From: Aliidiomarina sp.
GTDB taxonomy: Bacteria > Pseudomonadota > Gammaproteobacteria > Enterobacterales > Alteromonadaceae
DNA length: 64,000 nt
Reading direction: 5' to 3'
Assembly (NCBI RefSeq): GCF_022565475.1
Contig: NZ_JAIUMR010000003.1
Coordinates: forward strand, 186,001-250,000
Shown: positions 26,095 to 34,234 of the stretch, piece by piece
Layout of the letters: the number at the start of each line of letters is the position of its first letter
How positions within the stretch are numbered: position 1 is the stretch's first letter
Translations under genes and position numbers: made by a program
Notes under the pieces: generated by a model
What the model was told of the DNA's origin: nothing
Database searches by the model: none
What the model saw: only the letters and a program-made list of their open reading frames with translations

Positions 26095-26212
26095 CGTATT
26101 AGTTTAATTTGGGAAAGGTGGTAGCCAGGGGCTATGGAGGTATTCCTTGTGGTTGCAGCGAATACAGGTAAAAATCATTATCATGTAGCTAATGTAGAGG
26201 CAGGATAATTAA

Positions 26213-27481
26213 ATGGATGCGACCCTTCCCGGTGCTTGGCGAGCACTCACTTTAGCCACGTTAGCATTTGCAGCGAACTTCTCGGTGTGGATTATTTACG
26301 CGGTGCTCGGTATTGATATCCAAGCGCAACTCGAGCTCAGTGGCACACAACTCGGCCTGCTGCTCGCAACGCCAATTGTCTCTGGCGCCTTATTGCGCAT
26401 TCCGGTTGGCATCCTATCGGAATATTGGTCGGCTCGGACGTTATGGATTTGGCAGATGGTGATCACCATTCCGGCCTTGCTACTTCTCCCCTTGATTGAC
26501 AGCTATGCAGGATTTTTATGGGTCGGCTTATGGATAGGCCTGAGTGGGATCTCATTTACCCTCGGTATTCGTTATGTGACAGATTGGTTTTCACGCCAAC
26601 AACAGGGTCTCGCGCTTGGTATTTTTGGCGCCGGTAATGCCGGTGCTGCTATTTCCTTTATTCTGCTACCGTTATTGGTGATGCGGCTCGATTGGCAATG
26701 GACCGGGCCGTTCTACGCGATAGGCCTCTTGCTCATGCTTCTGGTTTTTATGGCTCTGGCACCGAAAGTACCCAGCTATGTGCCGAAATTCCAACCGGCT
26801 TGGCGTGATCAGTTAAGACCGTTAAAAGATCTACGGGTTTGGCGGTTTAGCCTTTATTACTATTTTGTCTTCGGTAGCTTCTTAGCCCTGATCCTATGGC
26901 TGCCAAGTTACTACATGAGTGCCTACCACCTGACCTTTCAGCAAGCGATGGGCTTCACTCTGTTTTTTGTCACGACCTCGAGTATGGTGCGGGCGCTCGG
27001 CGGCTGGTTAGCAGATCGGTACGGTGGGCAGTTGGTCAATTGGAGCGTGTTTTGGATTTGTTTGGTGTGTTTGTTCTTCTTGAGCTACCCGCCAACCACC
27101 ATGACCATTCACGGTCTCGAACGGGATGTCGTGCTGTCGGTGGAAATTAACGTTTGGTTATTTACCGGCTTGATTTTTGTCATTGGTATTGCGCAGGGAC
27201 TCGGCCGAGCGAGCGTTTATAAAGTTATCCACAATCACTACCCACAACAGATGGGATCTGTGGGTGGAATTGTCGCCGCGCTCGGTGGTTTAGGTGGCTG
27301 CACCTTACCGGTCTTATTCGGTGTGGCACAAGATTTGCTTGGTATTAGTAGTGGTGCCTTCATGGTGCTCTATGCCGTGTTAGCTGTGTGTATGACGGTA
27401 ATGTTTTTTGCCATGCGCGCTGAGCGTTACCGCAAAGAACTTGCGGCTGCACAAGCGCACGACTTTTATCAAGAACAGTAA
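26213..27481 (+). CDS. narK: Nitrate/nitrite transporter NarK-like (MFS), second copy
   Basis: A 422-residue, 12-segment major facilitator. Family motifs are GIFGAGNAGAAISF in segment 5 and GGIVAALGGLGGCTLP in segment 11. It is shorter than the first copy, lacks the long central loop and C-terminal tail, and is closer to the type I (nitrate/H+ symporter) size. The two different NarK types side by side resemble the narK1K2 arrangement of P. aeruginosa and Paracoccus, one for nitrate entry and one for exchange with nitrite. Which is which here is inference from length. nnrS follows after 25 bases. Confidence 0.88.
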   Translation: MDATLPGAWRALTLATLAFAANFSVWIIYAVLGIDIQAQLELSGTQLGLLLATPIVSGALLRIPVGILSEYWSARTLWIWQMVITIPALLLLPLIDSYAGFLWVGLWIGLSGISFTLGIRYVTDWFSRQQQGLALGIFGAGNAGAAISFILLPLLVMRLDWQWTGPFYAIGLLLMLLVFMALAPKVPSYVPKFQPAWRDQLRPLKDLRVWRFSLYYYFVFGSFLALILWLPSYYMSAYHLTFQQAMGFTLFFVTTSSMVRALGGWLADRYGGQLVNWSVFWICLVCLFFLSYPPTTMTIHGLERDVVLSVEINVWLFTGLIFVIGIAQGLGRASVYKVIHNHYPQQMGSVGGIVAALGGLGGCTLPVLFGVAQDLLGISSGAFMVLYAVLAVCMTVMFFAMRAERYRKELAAAQAHDFYQEQ

Positions 27482-27506
27482 GCGACAAATCAAGGGGAAC
27501 GTCGTT

Positions 27507-28709
27507 ATGCAAATTACAGATTTAGCCAAGGAGCAAGCATTAGCGCCGTTATTACGTCAAGCGTTTCGGCCGATGTTCTTGTTTGGTGCAATATTCAGCG
27601 TGATCGCTATGCTCCTTTGGGGTTTGGCGCTGTCAGGTATTATTCAATTAACGCCATATTACAATGTAATGTTCTGGCACCAACATGAAATGGTTTTCGG
27701 CTTTGTTGCTGCCATTATTGTCGGTTTTCTTCTCACCGCGGTGCAGAACTGGACAGGAATGCGCGCTACACATGGGCGCGAACTCTTCATTCTCACTGCA
27801 GTTTGGCTAGCGGGTCGATTATTAATGCTGTTCGGTGGCGGCTTACCGGTTTGGCTCGTAGCGATCGTCGATTTAGCTTTCCTACCACTCGCTGCACTTA
27901 TGTTTGCCGTGATTGTGATGAAAGCTGGGCAAACACGAAATTTGTTCTTTGTGCCGGTGCTCTTGCTCCTCACCGTCTGTAATGGTCTCATGCATGCCGG
28001 CGTGATTTGGGGGCAATTCCAGTTTATCCAGCATGGCAGTATGAATGCTATTTGGTTGATCACCCTAATTATGGCAATTGTGTCTGGGCGGGTTTTACCG
28101 ATGTTTACAGCGAACGGGACGGGGACGCCGAGGGTCACACCGGTGCCCTTGTTGGATAAACTTGCGCTAGGCTCGCTATGGCTCATTTTTGCGCTGCACT
28201 TTTTCTTATTAACACCTCATATTCCAGCATCGGCGATGGCTGTACTGTTTGCCTTTGCGGCGGTGGTGAACTTAATTCGCCTTGTCCGAGTGCGTTTTTG
28301 GGTGACGTTTAACGTACCTTTACTCTGGTCATTACACATAGCGGTTGCATTTATCCCGTTAGGATTAGCGCTCTTCGCTCTGCGCTATGCTGGATTTTCG
28401 GTGAGTGTAAGTACTGGGGTGCATGCGTTAACGGCTGGCGCAATGGGCGTGATGATCTTGGCGATGATGGCACGTGTGTCACTCGGTCACACGGGTCGCT
28501 TATTACAACCGAAAGCGATTATGACCGTCGCCTTTGTGTTGGTTATCCTCGCAGCCTTACTCCGCATTTTTGCCGGTTGGTTGCTTCCCGGTTTCCCGTT
28601 AACTTGGTATAACGTGGCCATCGGCGCTTGGGTCGTGGCTTATTTGTTCTATATTGTGGTGTATTTTCCGGTCTTGACCACGCCGCGAGAAGACGGTCGG
28701 CCTGGTTAA
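27507..28709 (+). CDS. nnrS: NnrS heme-copper membrane protein
   Basis: A 400-residue protein with about 12 membrane segments. It belongs to the NnrS family, which carries heme and copper and relieves nitrosative stress during denitrification. Start ATG 27507 follows AAGGGGAACG; the frame from 27408 overlaps the upstream gene. Family-type motifs are FRPMFLFGAIFS near residue 18, MFWHQHEMVFGFVAAIIVGFLLTAVQNWTG (candidate metal-ligand histidines), GRVLPMFTANG and GHTGR. It is co-transcribed with the second narK, linking it to nitrate respiration. A terminator follows. Confidence 0.94.
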   Translation: MQITDLAKEQALAPLLRQAFRPMFLFGAIFSVIAMLLWGLALSGIIQLTPYYNVMFWHQHEMVFGFVAAIIVGFLLTAVQNWTGMRATHGRELFILTAVWLAGRLLMLFGGGLPVWLVAIVDLAFLPLAALMFAVIVMKAGQTRNLFFVPVLLLLTVCNGLMHAGVIWGQFQFIQHGSMNAIWLITLIMAIVSGRVLPMFTANGTGTPRVTPVPLLDKLALGSLWLIFALHFFLLTPHIPASAMAVLFAFAAVVNLIRLVRVRFWVTFNVPLLWSLHIAVAFIPLGLALFALRYAGFSVSVSTGVHALTAGAMGVMILAMMARVSLGHTGRLLQPKAIMTVAFVLVILAALLRIFAGWLLPGFPLTWYNVAIGAWVVAYLFYIVVYFPVLTTPREDGRPG

Positions 28710-28735
28710 TAAGTAGTCAACTGTATGATGTAAAT

Positions 28736-28778
28736 CAAAGGCGCCTGACTCTTTCGAGGTACGGCGCCTTTTCTTTTC
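28736..28778 (+). terminator. Terminator after nnrS
   Basis: AAAGGCGCC pairs with GGCGCCTTTT across a 17-base loop, followed by CTTTTC. The promoter of the next gene begins directly after it. Confidence 0.75.
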
Positions 28779-28784
28779 TGTGAT

Positions 28785-28798
28785 TTGATTCATATCAA
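28785..28798 (+). promoter_or_regulatory. FNR/ANR box upstream of DGC-domain gene
   Basis: TTGATTCATATCAA, an exact TTGAT-N4-ATCAA. A -41.5 placement gives a start near 28833, with TAAACT at 28820-28825 as a possible -10. Confidence 0.87.
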
Positions 28799-28884
28799 TC
28801 CGGATTTTCTTGGACTCTCTAAACTTCTCCCCATAGTCTGCGAAGCGCTGAAAGCGTGGCAGATGATCTACGGAGGAGTGCACG

Positions 28885-29337
28885 ATGGCACAGGTTGAAA
28901 ATGTAGAGCCGAAAATGAGCGTGGTTGAGAAGCCGCTGGTCTATTCGTGTTCAGGTTGTTCGAACGTTGCCCAACTGGCAAACGATATCGCCGTTTGGAT
29001 GAGCCGCGAAGGCGTTGCGGAAATGTCCTGCATTGCCGGTGTTGGTGGTGGTGTGCGTCCGTTGCTGAAAACAGCGCGTTCTGGTCGACAAATTATCGCT
29101 TTAGATGGCTGTCCACTTGCTTGTGTAAAAAACACACTGAAGAAAGCTGACGTCGAGCCGACGTGGCACATTGAGCTGACCCGTTTGGGCTTGAAGAAGC
29201 ATGATCAAGAAAATTGCACGTTGGCGGATACATTTCATGCGTTGGAATATGTTTATGAGCAAATCGGACTGAAAAAACAGCCGGTTAATCACGCGGATTT
29301 GCGCATACCGAACAATCCGGTGACTTCGGCAGATTAA
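28885..29337 (+). CDS. DGC-domain cysteine-rich, putative zinc-binding protein
   Basis: 150 residues, cytoplasmic. Cysteine motifs define the DGC family: YSCSGCSNVAQLAND (residues about 20-34), EMSCIAGVGGGV, ALDGCPLACVKNTL (the DGC motif) and ENCTLAD. These probably bind a metal, perhaps zinc. The function is not established. Genes of this family often accompany denitrification and anaerobic respiration clusters, and the perfect FNR box here agrees. Start ATG 28885 has GGAGG upstream. The last 53 bases overlap the 3' end of the convergent moeB. Confidence 0.85.
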   Translation: MAQVENVEPKMSVVEKPLVYSCSGCSNVAQLANDIAVWMSREGVAEMSCIAGVGGGVRPLLKTARSGRQIIALDGCPLACVKNTLKKADVEPTWHIELTRLGLKKHDQENCTLADTFHALEYVYEQIGLKKQPVNHADLRIPNNPVTSAD

Positions 29338-30055
29338 TGCGTTGCCAGCTTGCGTGAGCGCCGTCGTAAAGTAGCACTGCGCCACTCAATGTCTCACCTA
29401 CGTGTGCAATTAACTTGAGGGTTTCAACGGCTTGTAGCGCGCCAACAACGCCAACGACCGGCGAGAAAACGCCAGCTTCCATGCACGTCAGTTGTTGTTC
29501 ACCAAACAAACGACTAAAGCAGCGATAACACGGGGTGTCTTCAGTCATCGGATAGACGGCGACTTGACCTTCGAAGCGGATGGCGGCGCCGGACACCAAG
29601 GGAATTTGTTGTTGCCAACAAAATGCATTAAGCAAATTGCGCGTTTCCAAATTGTCGCAGCAGTCCACGATGACGTCGCTGTTAACCAGCACGGCCTCGA
29701 GGTTATCGCGCGTGAGGCGCTCGCTGATCGCTTGGATTTTCACTTCACTGTTTAAGGCGCGCAACGTTGCTGCCGCGGTTTCAGCCTTAGAATCACCGAT
29801 ATTATGCTCACGAAATAGAATCTGACGTTGCAAGTTACTGCGCTCGATCCGATCGTTATCGATGAGAATTAACTCACCGACACCACTTCCAGCTAAATAC
29901 GGTGCAACTGCGCAGCCGAGGCCACCCATGCCGACAATGGCGACGCGAGCCGCAAGAATACGCTCTTGGCCCGTGAAGTCGACGGTCGGCAACATGACAT
30001 GACGCGAGTAACGTAAGGCCTGTTGGTCAGACATAGGCTGTGTGGGTTTCGACAT
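29285..30055 (-). CDS. moeB: Molybdopterin-synthase sulfurylase/adenylyltransferase MoeB (HesA/ThiF family)
   Basis: It adenylates the C-terminus of MoaD so that it can be thiocarboxylated for molybdopterin synthesis. It has 256 residues against about 250 in E. coli. Motifs: nucleotide-binding GMGGLGCAVAPYLAGSG, DNDRIERSNLQRQILF with the arginine finger, VDCCDNLETRNLLN, and two zinc pairs, CYRC and CSVC. ThiF is a close alternative, but the denitrification and Moco setting favours MoeB. It begins 14 bases after the DUF454 gene in a norR-DUF454-moeB unit. Confidence 0.9.
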   Translation of the reverse strand: MSKPTQPMSDQQALRYSRHVMLPTVDFTGQERILAARVAIVGMGGLGCAVAPYLAGSGVGELILIDNDRIERSNLQRQILFREHNIGDSKAETAAATLRALNSEVKIQAISERLTRDNLEAVLVNSDVIVDCCDNLETRNLLNAFCWQQQIPLVSGAAIRFEGQVAVYPMTEDTPCYRCFSRLFGEQQLTCMEAGVFSPVVGVVGALQAVETLKLIAHVGETLSGAVLLYDGAHASWQRINLPKSPDCSVCANPRD

Positions 30056-30069
30056 AAAGTCTCCAAGGC

Positions 30070-30465
30070 TTACTCAGGATTGGTAGGGCTTGATTGTGCC
30101 ACAGGCTCGGGGCGACGCCAAAGCCAGAACGCAACAGCAGCGAGAAAGGGCGGTAATAGATATTTCAACAGTACGGGTGCTGGCGACCAAAACAGCATGA
30201 CCAGACTGACAGCCATCATCCCTGTGGCAATCCATTTCGCTTTGCGAGAAACGGCTCCCTCGCGACGCCAAGCCAGAATACTCGGTCCGTAACGTGGATG
30301 CCTCAGCAGCCAGTTTTCCAGCTCAGGCCAGCCCTTACCGGCAGCCCAAGCAGCCAAGAGCACAAATGGCACGGTAGGCAAGCCCGGCAGCGGGATCCCG
30401 AGAACTGCCAATTTTAATGAGACAATGGCGATTAAACGCCAGAATAAACGCCGCAGTAGAATCAT
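30070..30465 (-). CDS. DUF454 (YbaN-type) small inner-membrane protein
   Basis: A 131-residue protein with two or three hydrophobic segments (about 10-35 and 80-118). Family motifs are GIPLPGLPTVPFVLLAAWAAGKGWPELENWLLRHPRYGPSI and a basic stretch VSRKAKW before the last segments. The YbaN/DUF454 family has no settled function. Its start overlaps the norR stop by 4 bases, so it is co-translated with the NO sensor. An association with denitrification regulators is known for DUF454 genes in some genomes, but a mechanism is not. Confidence 0.85.
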   Translation of the reverse strand: MILLRRLFWRLIAIVSLKLAVLGIPLPGLPTVPFVLLAAWAAGKGWPELENWLLRHPRYGPSILAWRREGAVSRKAKWIATGMMAVSLVMLFWSPAPVLLKYLLPPFLAAVAFWLWRRPEPVAQSSPTNPE

Positions 30466-32033
30466 GCGCTCTCTTTTCTGCCGGCCGTGGCGTTGCGACT
30501 GCTTTCCTTAAGACCAAGGCGCGTTGCCAATTTATGCAGATTACTGGCGTCAATACCAAGTAGCCGCGCAGCCTGTGCCCATGACTGGTCTGCACGATGC
30601 AAAGCCTGACGGATGAGCGCTCGCTGGGTTTGTTCGACGGCTAACTTTAGATTCGGTAGCTCTTTCCCGGATTCAGACTGTGGTAGCTCTTCACGAATCA
30701 GCGTCGATGGTGCTGCTTCTAGGCCATCAAAACAGTCAGGGGTAAGGGTGACGATATCGGAGCGGACGACGCCGCGGCTCAGAGCCTTAATCGCTGCCCG
30801 ACTAATGACATGCTCAAGTTCACGAACATTGCCCGGCCAGGGGTAACTTAATAGCAGCGCTTCGGAAGTCTCGGCGATCCGTAAGCTGCGAAAGCCAAGC
30901 CGCGTACGGTTTTGCTCGAGGAAGAAGCCAGCAAGTAACAGGATGTCGTTACCTCGGTCACGCAGTGGTGGAATATGCAGTGGATAAACCGAGAGTCGAT
31001 GGTAAAGATCTGCCCGGAATTCACCAGTTTTGACTTGCTCGCGTAACTTTCGGTTAGTCGCTGCAACAATCCGCACATCGACATGCCGTGTTTTATCTGT
31101 GCCGAGGCGCTGCACCTCACCATTTTGCAGGACACGTAACAACTTTGCTTGGATGTTTAACGGCAATTCGCCGACTTCATCGAGGAAAATAGTGCCGCCG
31201 TGCGCGCTTTCGAAACGACCTTGGCGTTCGCTCGCTGCACCGGAAAAGGCGCCTTTGGCGTGGCCAAATAATTCGCTCTCGGCCAAGGTTTCCGGAAGTG
31301 CCGCGCAATTGACATACACCATAGGCTTCTTCGCTCGTGGCGACAAAGCATGCAGCCGTCGAGCAAAAAGCTCTTTACCGGTTCCAGTTTCGCCGAGTAG
31401 TAACACAGGAAGCTCGGAGTCGGCGACGACATTAAGTTCATCCAGAACAGAGGCCATTTCCTGACTATGGCCGATAATTCCTGCTTCTGCCTGTAACTTC
31501 CGCTCCATTTGCGCTTCATCTTGACGACCTTGGCGCAATGCTTTGTTGTCTTGCTCGAGGCGAGTCATCCGCAGCATGGCTTCCATGACGATGGCGCAAC
31601 TCTGCAGCTCCAGTCGATGACTTTCATTAAACGTGCCCGGTGTTAAGGCGTCGAGGGTGACCACTCCCCAAGTTTCGCCCTCAATAAACAAAGGCATGCC
31701 CATGCAGTCGTGCACGGCTAATTGCTCACCGGGTAGTGCTTCGATTAAGCCGTCATAAGGGTCTGGCAGCGGGCTGTCCGGTTCAAAGCGAATGGCTTGC
31801 CGCGCGGAACAAAGCATGGCTAAACGTGGATGCTTGGCAAGTTCGAAGTGGCGACCAAAGGCTTCTTTCACTAAGCCATGATTCGCCACGGGCGAAAGCG
31901 TGTCGTCTTCTTTGCGCAACAACACGACGGCACCACAGGAAAAATAGCTTTTCAGGGTGCTGACTAATTTTTGCAGGCGCACGGGACCCGGTTGATTGGT
32001 GACGAGGTCGGCGAGAAGACTCGATTGGATCAT
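30462..32033 (-). CDS. norR: NO-responsive sigma-54-dependent activator NorR
   Basis: 523 residues from the ATG at 32033 (MIQSSLLADLV); an upstream extension to 32198 would run through its own operator sites. In order: an N-terminal GAF domain (about 15-170) that binds NO at a non-heme iron; an AAA+ domain (about 195-430) with Walker A GETGTGKE and the sigma-54 contact loop written GAFSGA instead of GAFTGA; and a Fis-type HTH (about 480-515, SWAQAARLLGIDASNLHKLATRL). Three GGT-N7-ACC sites begin at the base next to its start codon, which predicts autoregulation. It is divergent from ytfE. Confidence 0.93.
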   Translation of the reverse strand: MIQSSLLADLVTNQPGPVRLQKLVSTLKSYFSCGAVVLLRKEDDTLSPVANHGLVKEAFGRHFELAKHPRLAMLCSARQAIRFEPDSPLPDPYDGLIEALPGEQLAVHDCMGMPLFIEGETWGVVTLDALTPGTFNESHRLELQSCAIVMEAMLRMTRLEQDNKALRQGRQDEAQMERKLQAEAGIIGHSQEMASVLDELNVVADSELPVLLLGETGTGKELFARRLHALSPRAKKPMVYVNCAALPETLAESELFGHAKGAFSGAASERQGRFESAHGGTIFLDEVGELPLNIQAKLLRVLQNGEVQRLGTDKTRHVDVRIVAATNRKLREQVKTGEFRADLYHRLSVYPLHIPPLRDRGNDILLLAGFFLEQNRTRLGFRSLRIAETSEALLLSYPWPGNVRELEHVISRAAIKALSRGVVRSDIVTLTPDCFDGLEAAPSTLIREELPQSESGKELPNLKLAVEQTQRALIRQALHRADQSWAQAARLLGIDASNLHKLATRLGLKESSRNATAGRKESA

Positions 32034-32091
32034 GGTAGTTTCAACCTTGAGGGGGTAAATAGTACCCAGAACAACATGGGTGAAAGGTACC
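32034..32091. promoter_or_regulatory. Three NorR-type enhancer sites in the norR-ytfE gap
   Basis: GGT-N7-ACC occurs at 32034-32046, 32054-32066 and 32079-32091. Spacings towards the ytfE promoter are 20 and 25 bases, nearly the same as the 18 and 25 upstream of norB. The first site touches the norR start codon, so binding would also affect norR expression. Confidence 0.86.
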
Positions 32092-32192
32092 ATGCGGCGG
32101 TGGATGGCTGTATTCCTCGCAAGGAGTACCTCTTCCGAGTTGACCTGATTAACCGACGCGTGAGCACGCAATCCTGTGGATAACTTACAAAC

Positions 32193-32208
32193 TGGCATGC
32201 ACCTTGCA
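32193..32208 (+). promoter_or_regulatory. Sigma-54 (-24/-12) promoter of ytfE
   Basis: TGGCATG-CACC-TTGCA, one mismatch to TGGCACG-N4-TTGCA, with GG and GC spaced by 10. The start is predicted near 32219, about 52 bases before the ytfE ATG and about 100 bases from the nearest NorR site. Confidence 0.9.
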
Positions 32209-32270
32209 AACTTTAAAAATCAACTAAATAAGTTTTTTCAATGTAGACAGATTGAACCGAGGAGTTATCG

Positions 32271-32804
32271 ATGCAGTTTTCCACCACTACCCAGTCACTT
32301 ATGAGCCGCTCGCTACACCAATGGCAAAAAGCCGACAATAACGAACTGATTGAATTTATTTTGGAGCGCTACCACGCGTTACACCGTGAACAGTTACCGC
32401 AAGCGATTCAACTTGCCCGCCGCGTTGAGCAGGCCCATGCGGGTGACCCTAATTGTCCCGAGGGGCTTGCTGAACATTTGAGTGACATGTTTCAGGAATT
32501 GGAAAGCCATATGATGAAGGAAGAGCAAATTCTGTTTCCGATGCTGTCTACGGCAAGCTATCCACAAGGACCGATTATGGTCATGGAGAGCGAGCATGAT
32601 GAACATGAGTTAGCGTTACAGCACATCGAAAAAATTACCAATAACTTAACCTTGCCAGCGGGTGCATGCGGCACATGGACCGCCTTGTATGACTTGCTTG
32701 CAGAGTTAGTGCAGGATTTGCGCGAACATATTGAATTAGAAAGCCGCGTACTGTTTGTACCGGAAGAGCAACTTGCCGGTCGTTGCTGTGGCGGATGTCA
32801 GTAG
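32271..32804 (+). CDS. ytfE: Hemerythrin-like di-iron protein YtfE/NorA/DnrN (RIC family)
   Basis: NO-induced di-iron protein that repairs damaged iron-sulfur clusters or handles NO. It is 177 residues against about 220 for E. coli YtfE. The hemerythrin ligands are present in ERYHALHREQLPQ, ELESHMMKEEQILFPML, MESEHDEHE and LREHIELESRVLF. The N-terminal ScdA domain with its CCGG motif is missing; instead the protein ends GRCCGGCQ, placing a CCGG motif at the extreme C-terminus. Start ATG 32271 follows GAGG. Its promoter and enhancer are sigma-54/NorR type. A strong terminator follows. Confidence 0.92.
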   Translation: MQFSTTTQSLMSRSLHQWQKADNNELIEFILERYHALHREQLPQAIQLARRVEQAHAGDPNCPEGLAEHLSDMFQELESHMMKEEQILFPMLSTASYPQGPIMVMESEHDEHELALQHIEKITNNLTLPAGACGTWTALYDLLAELVQDLREHIELESRVLFVPEEQLAGRCCGGCQ

Positions 32805-32832
32805 GGGGCTTCGTCGCAACAACACCGACAGG

Positions 32833-32858
32833 AAAGGGCTGCATTGCAGCCCTTTTTT
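32833..32858 (+). terminator. Terminator after ytfE
   Basis: AAAGGGCTGC, loop ATT, GCAGCCCTTTTTT. The A-run and T-run on both sides could serve ytfE and the convergent hemN. Confidence 0.88.
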
Positions 32859-32869
32859 CGCCTTGTCAC

Positions 32870-34234
32870 TTAAACGACTTTCGAATAACTTTGCTGACCG
32901 TCGAGTAGATAGGCATCAAAGGTGCTGCAAATACTGCGCACCCACAGGCGGCCGAGATCGGTCACCACGAGCTCTTTGTCGGTGAGTGTAACTAAACCGT
33001 CTTCGGTAAACGGCGCCAGTCGCGGGAAGCTGTCGGCAAAATACTCTTTAAATGTAAGTGACCACTTACTTTCAAATTTGATTATGTCGAGCTTGAAGTG
33101 GCAAATGACTTCTGCAATCAAGTCAGCACGAATTTGGTCGTCATGCGTTAAACTGACTCCCTTGATGACAGGTAACTGACGTTGTTCTATAGCTTGATAG
33201 TAGTCTGGTAGGTCTTTCTCATTCTGCCAGATCACACCGTTGATTTGGCTAATTGACGATACCCCTAACCCTAGTAGCGCGTCAGAGCCGTGGGTTGTGT
33301 AACCTTGGAAGTTACGCTGCAGTTTCCCTTCGCGTTGAACTTTTGCGAGCTCGTCATCAGCGCGTGCAAAGTGGTCCATGCCGATAAACTGATAGCCAGC
33401 AGCAGTAAAAGTGCGAATCCCCATTTCAAGAAGTTGCAGCTTCATTTCTGGGTTGGGCAACGCACCTTTGTCGAGTTTGCGTTGGGCAGCAAAGCGCGCG
33501 GGCAAATGCGCGTAGCTAAACAAGGAAATCCGGTCAGGGTTCAATTCAACAACTTTATCGAGCGAGCGTTGAAAGCTCTCGGGATGCTGATGTGGCAATC
33601 CGTAAATGAGATCAAGGTTAATTGAGTCAAAACCATATTCGCGTGATTTATGCACCAGGGTCTCGATCATTTCATCGTCTTGCACGCGGTTGATGGCGAT
33701 TTGTACGGTGTTGTCGAAGTCTTGCACGCCGTAACTCACGCGATTAAAGCCGAGCGTTCGTAGGTGTTTTAATTTTTCCAGCGAGCAGCTGCGCGGATCA
33801 ATTTCAATACTGATTTCATGCTCACCATTAGCCACTAAACCAAGATGTGTTTCCAGCATGGTCATCAGCCGAGTCAGTTGTTCCTCGGTAAGGAAGGTTG
33901 GCGTTCCGCCGCCTAAATGCAAGGGACCAAGCTTGCGTGCCTTCAGCAACGATCGATACAGCTTCATTTCATTTTCAAGCGCATCGAGGTAGGTGTCGGC
34001 TTTGCCTTGATGACGGGTAATGACTTTGTTACAGCCGCAGTAATAGCAAAGCTTGTGGCAGAAGGGTAAGTGAATATAGACGCTTAACGTGCGATCATCC
34101 GCGGCTAGCGCAGAGATGACGTGCTCGTGTGCGAATGGCGAGCTTAGCGCCAAAGCGGTTGGGTATGAAGTGTAGCGTGGCCCATTAATGTTATAGCGGG
34201 CAATGAGCTCAGGATCCCAACGAAAATCTGTCAT
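32870..34234 (-). CDS. hemN: Oxygen-independent coproporphyrinogen III dehydrogenase HemN
   Basis: Radical-SAM enzyme that converts coproporphyrinogen III to protoporphyrinogen IX without oxygen, needed for heme during denitrification. 454 residues from the ATG at 34234 (MTDFRWDPELIARYN), matching the E. coli length of 457; the frame extending to 34309 adds no conserved residues. Cluster motif CHKLCYYCGC near residue 62 (HemN-type CxxxCxxCxC); HLGGGTPTFL, SYGVQDF and GLGVSSIS follow. No FNR box was found upstream. Confidence 0.95.
   Translation of the reverse strand: MTDFRWDPELIARYNINGPRYTSYPTALALSSPFAHEHVISALAADDRTLSVYIHLPFCHKLCYYCGCNKVITRHQGKADTYLDALENEMKLYRSLLKARKLGPLHLGGGTPTFLTEEQLTRLMTMLETHLGLVANGEHEISIEIDPRSCSLEKLKHLRTLGFNRVSYGVQDFDNTVQIAINRVQDDEMIETLVHKSREYGFDSINLDLIYGLPHQHPESFQRSLDKVVELNPDRISLFSYAHLPARFAAQRKLDKGALPNPEMKLQLLEMGIRTFTAAGYQFIGMDHFARADDELAKVQREGKLQRNFQGYTTHGSDALLGLGVSSISQINGVIWQNEKDLPDYYQAIEQRQLPVIKGVSLTHDDQIRADLIAEVICHFKLDIIKFESKWSLTFKEYFADSFPRLAPFTEDGLVTLTDKELVVTDLGRLWVRSICSTFDAYLLDGQQSYSKVV

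Larger units (their letters stand above)
25913..26212. promoter_or_regulatory. Divergent control region between the two narK genes
   Basis: This 300-base region holds a perfect FNR box (25978-25991), placed correctly for the minus-strand narK, and a 20-base near-perfect palindrome (26075-26094) in front of the plus-strand transporter. No clear FNR box was found for the plus-strand gene. Confidence 0.65.

Noticed and set aside
32034-32198. Extended NorR N-terminus (55 more residues)
   Set aside because: The extension would run through three NorR sites and the ytfE promoter, and it does not match the NorR family start; MIQSSLLADL at 32033 does.
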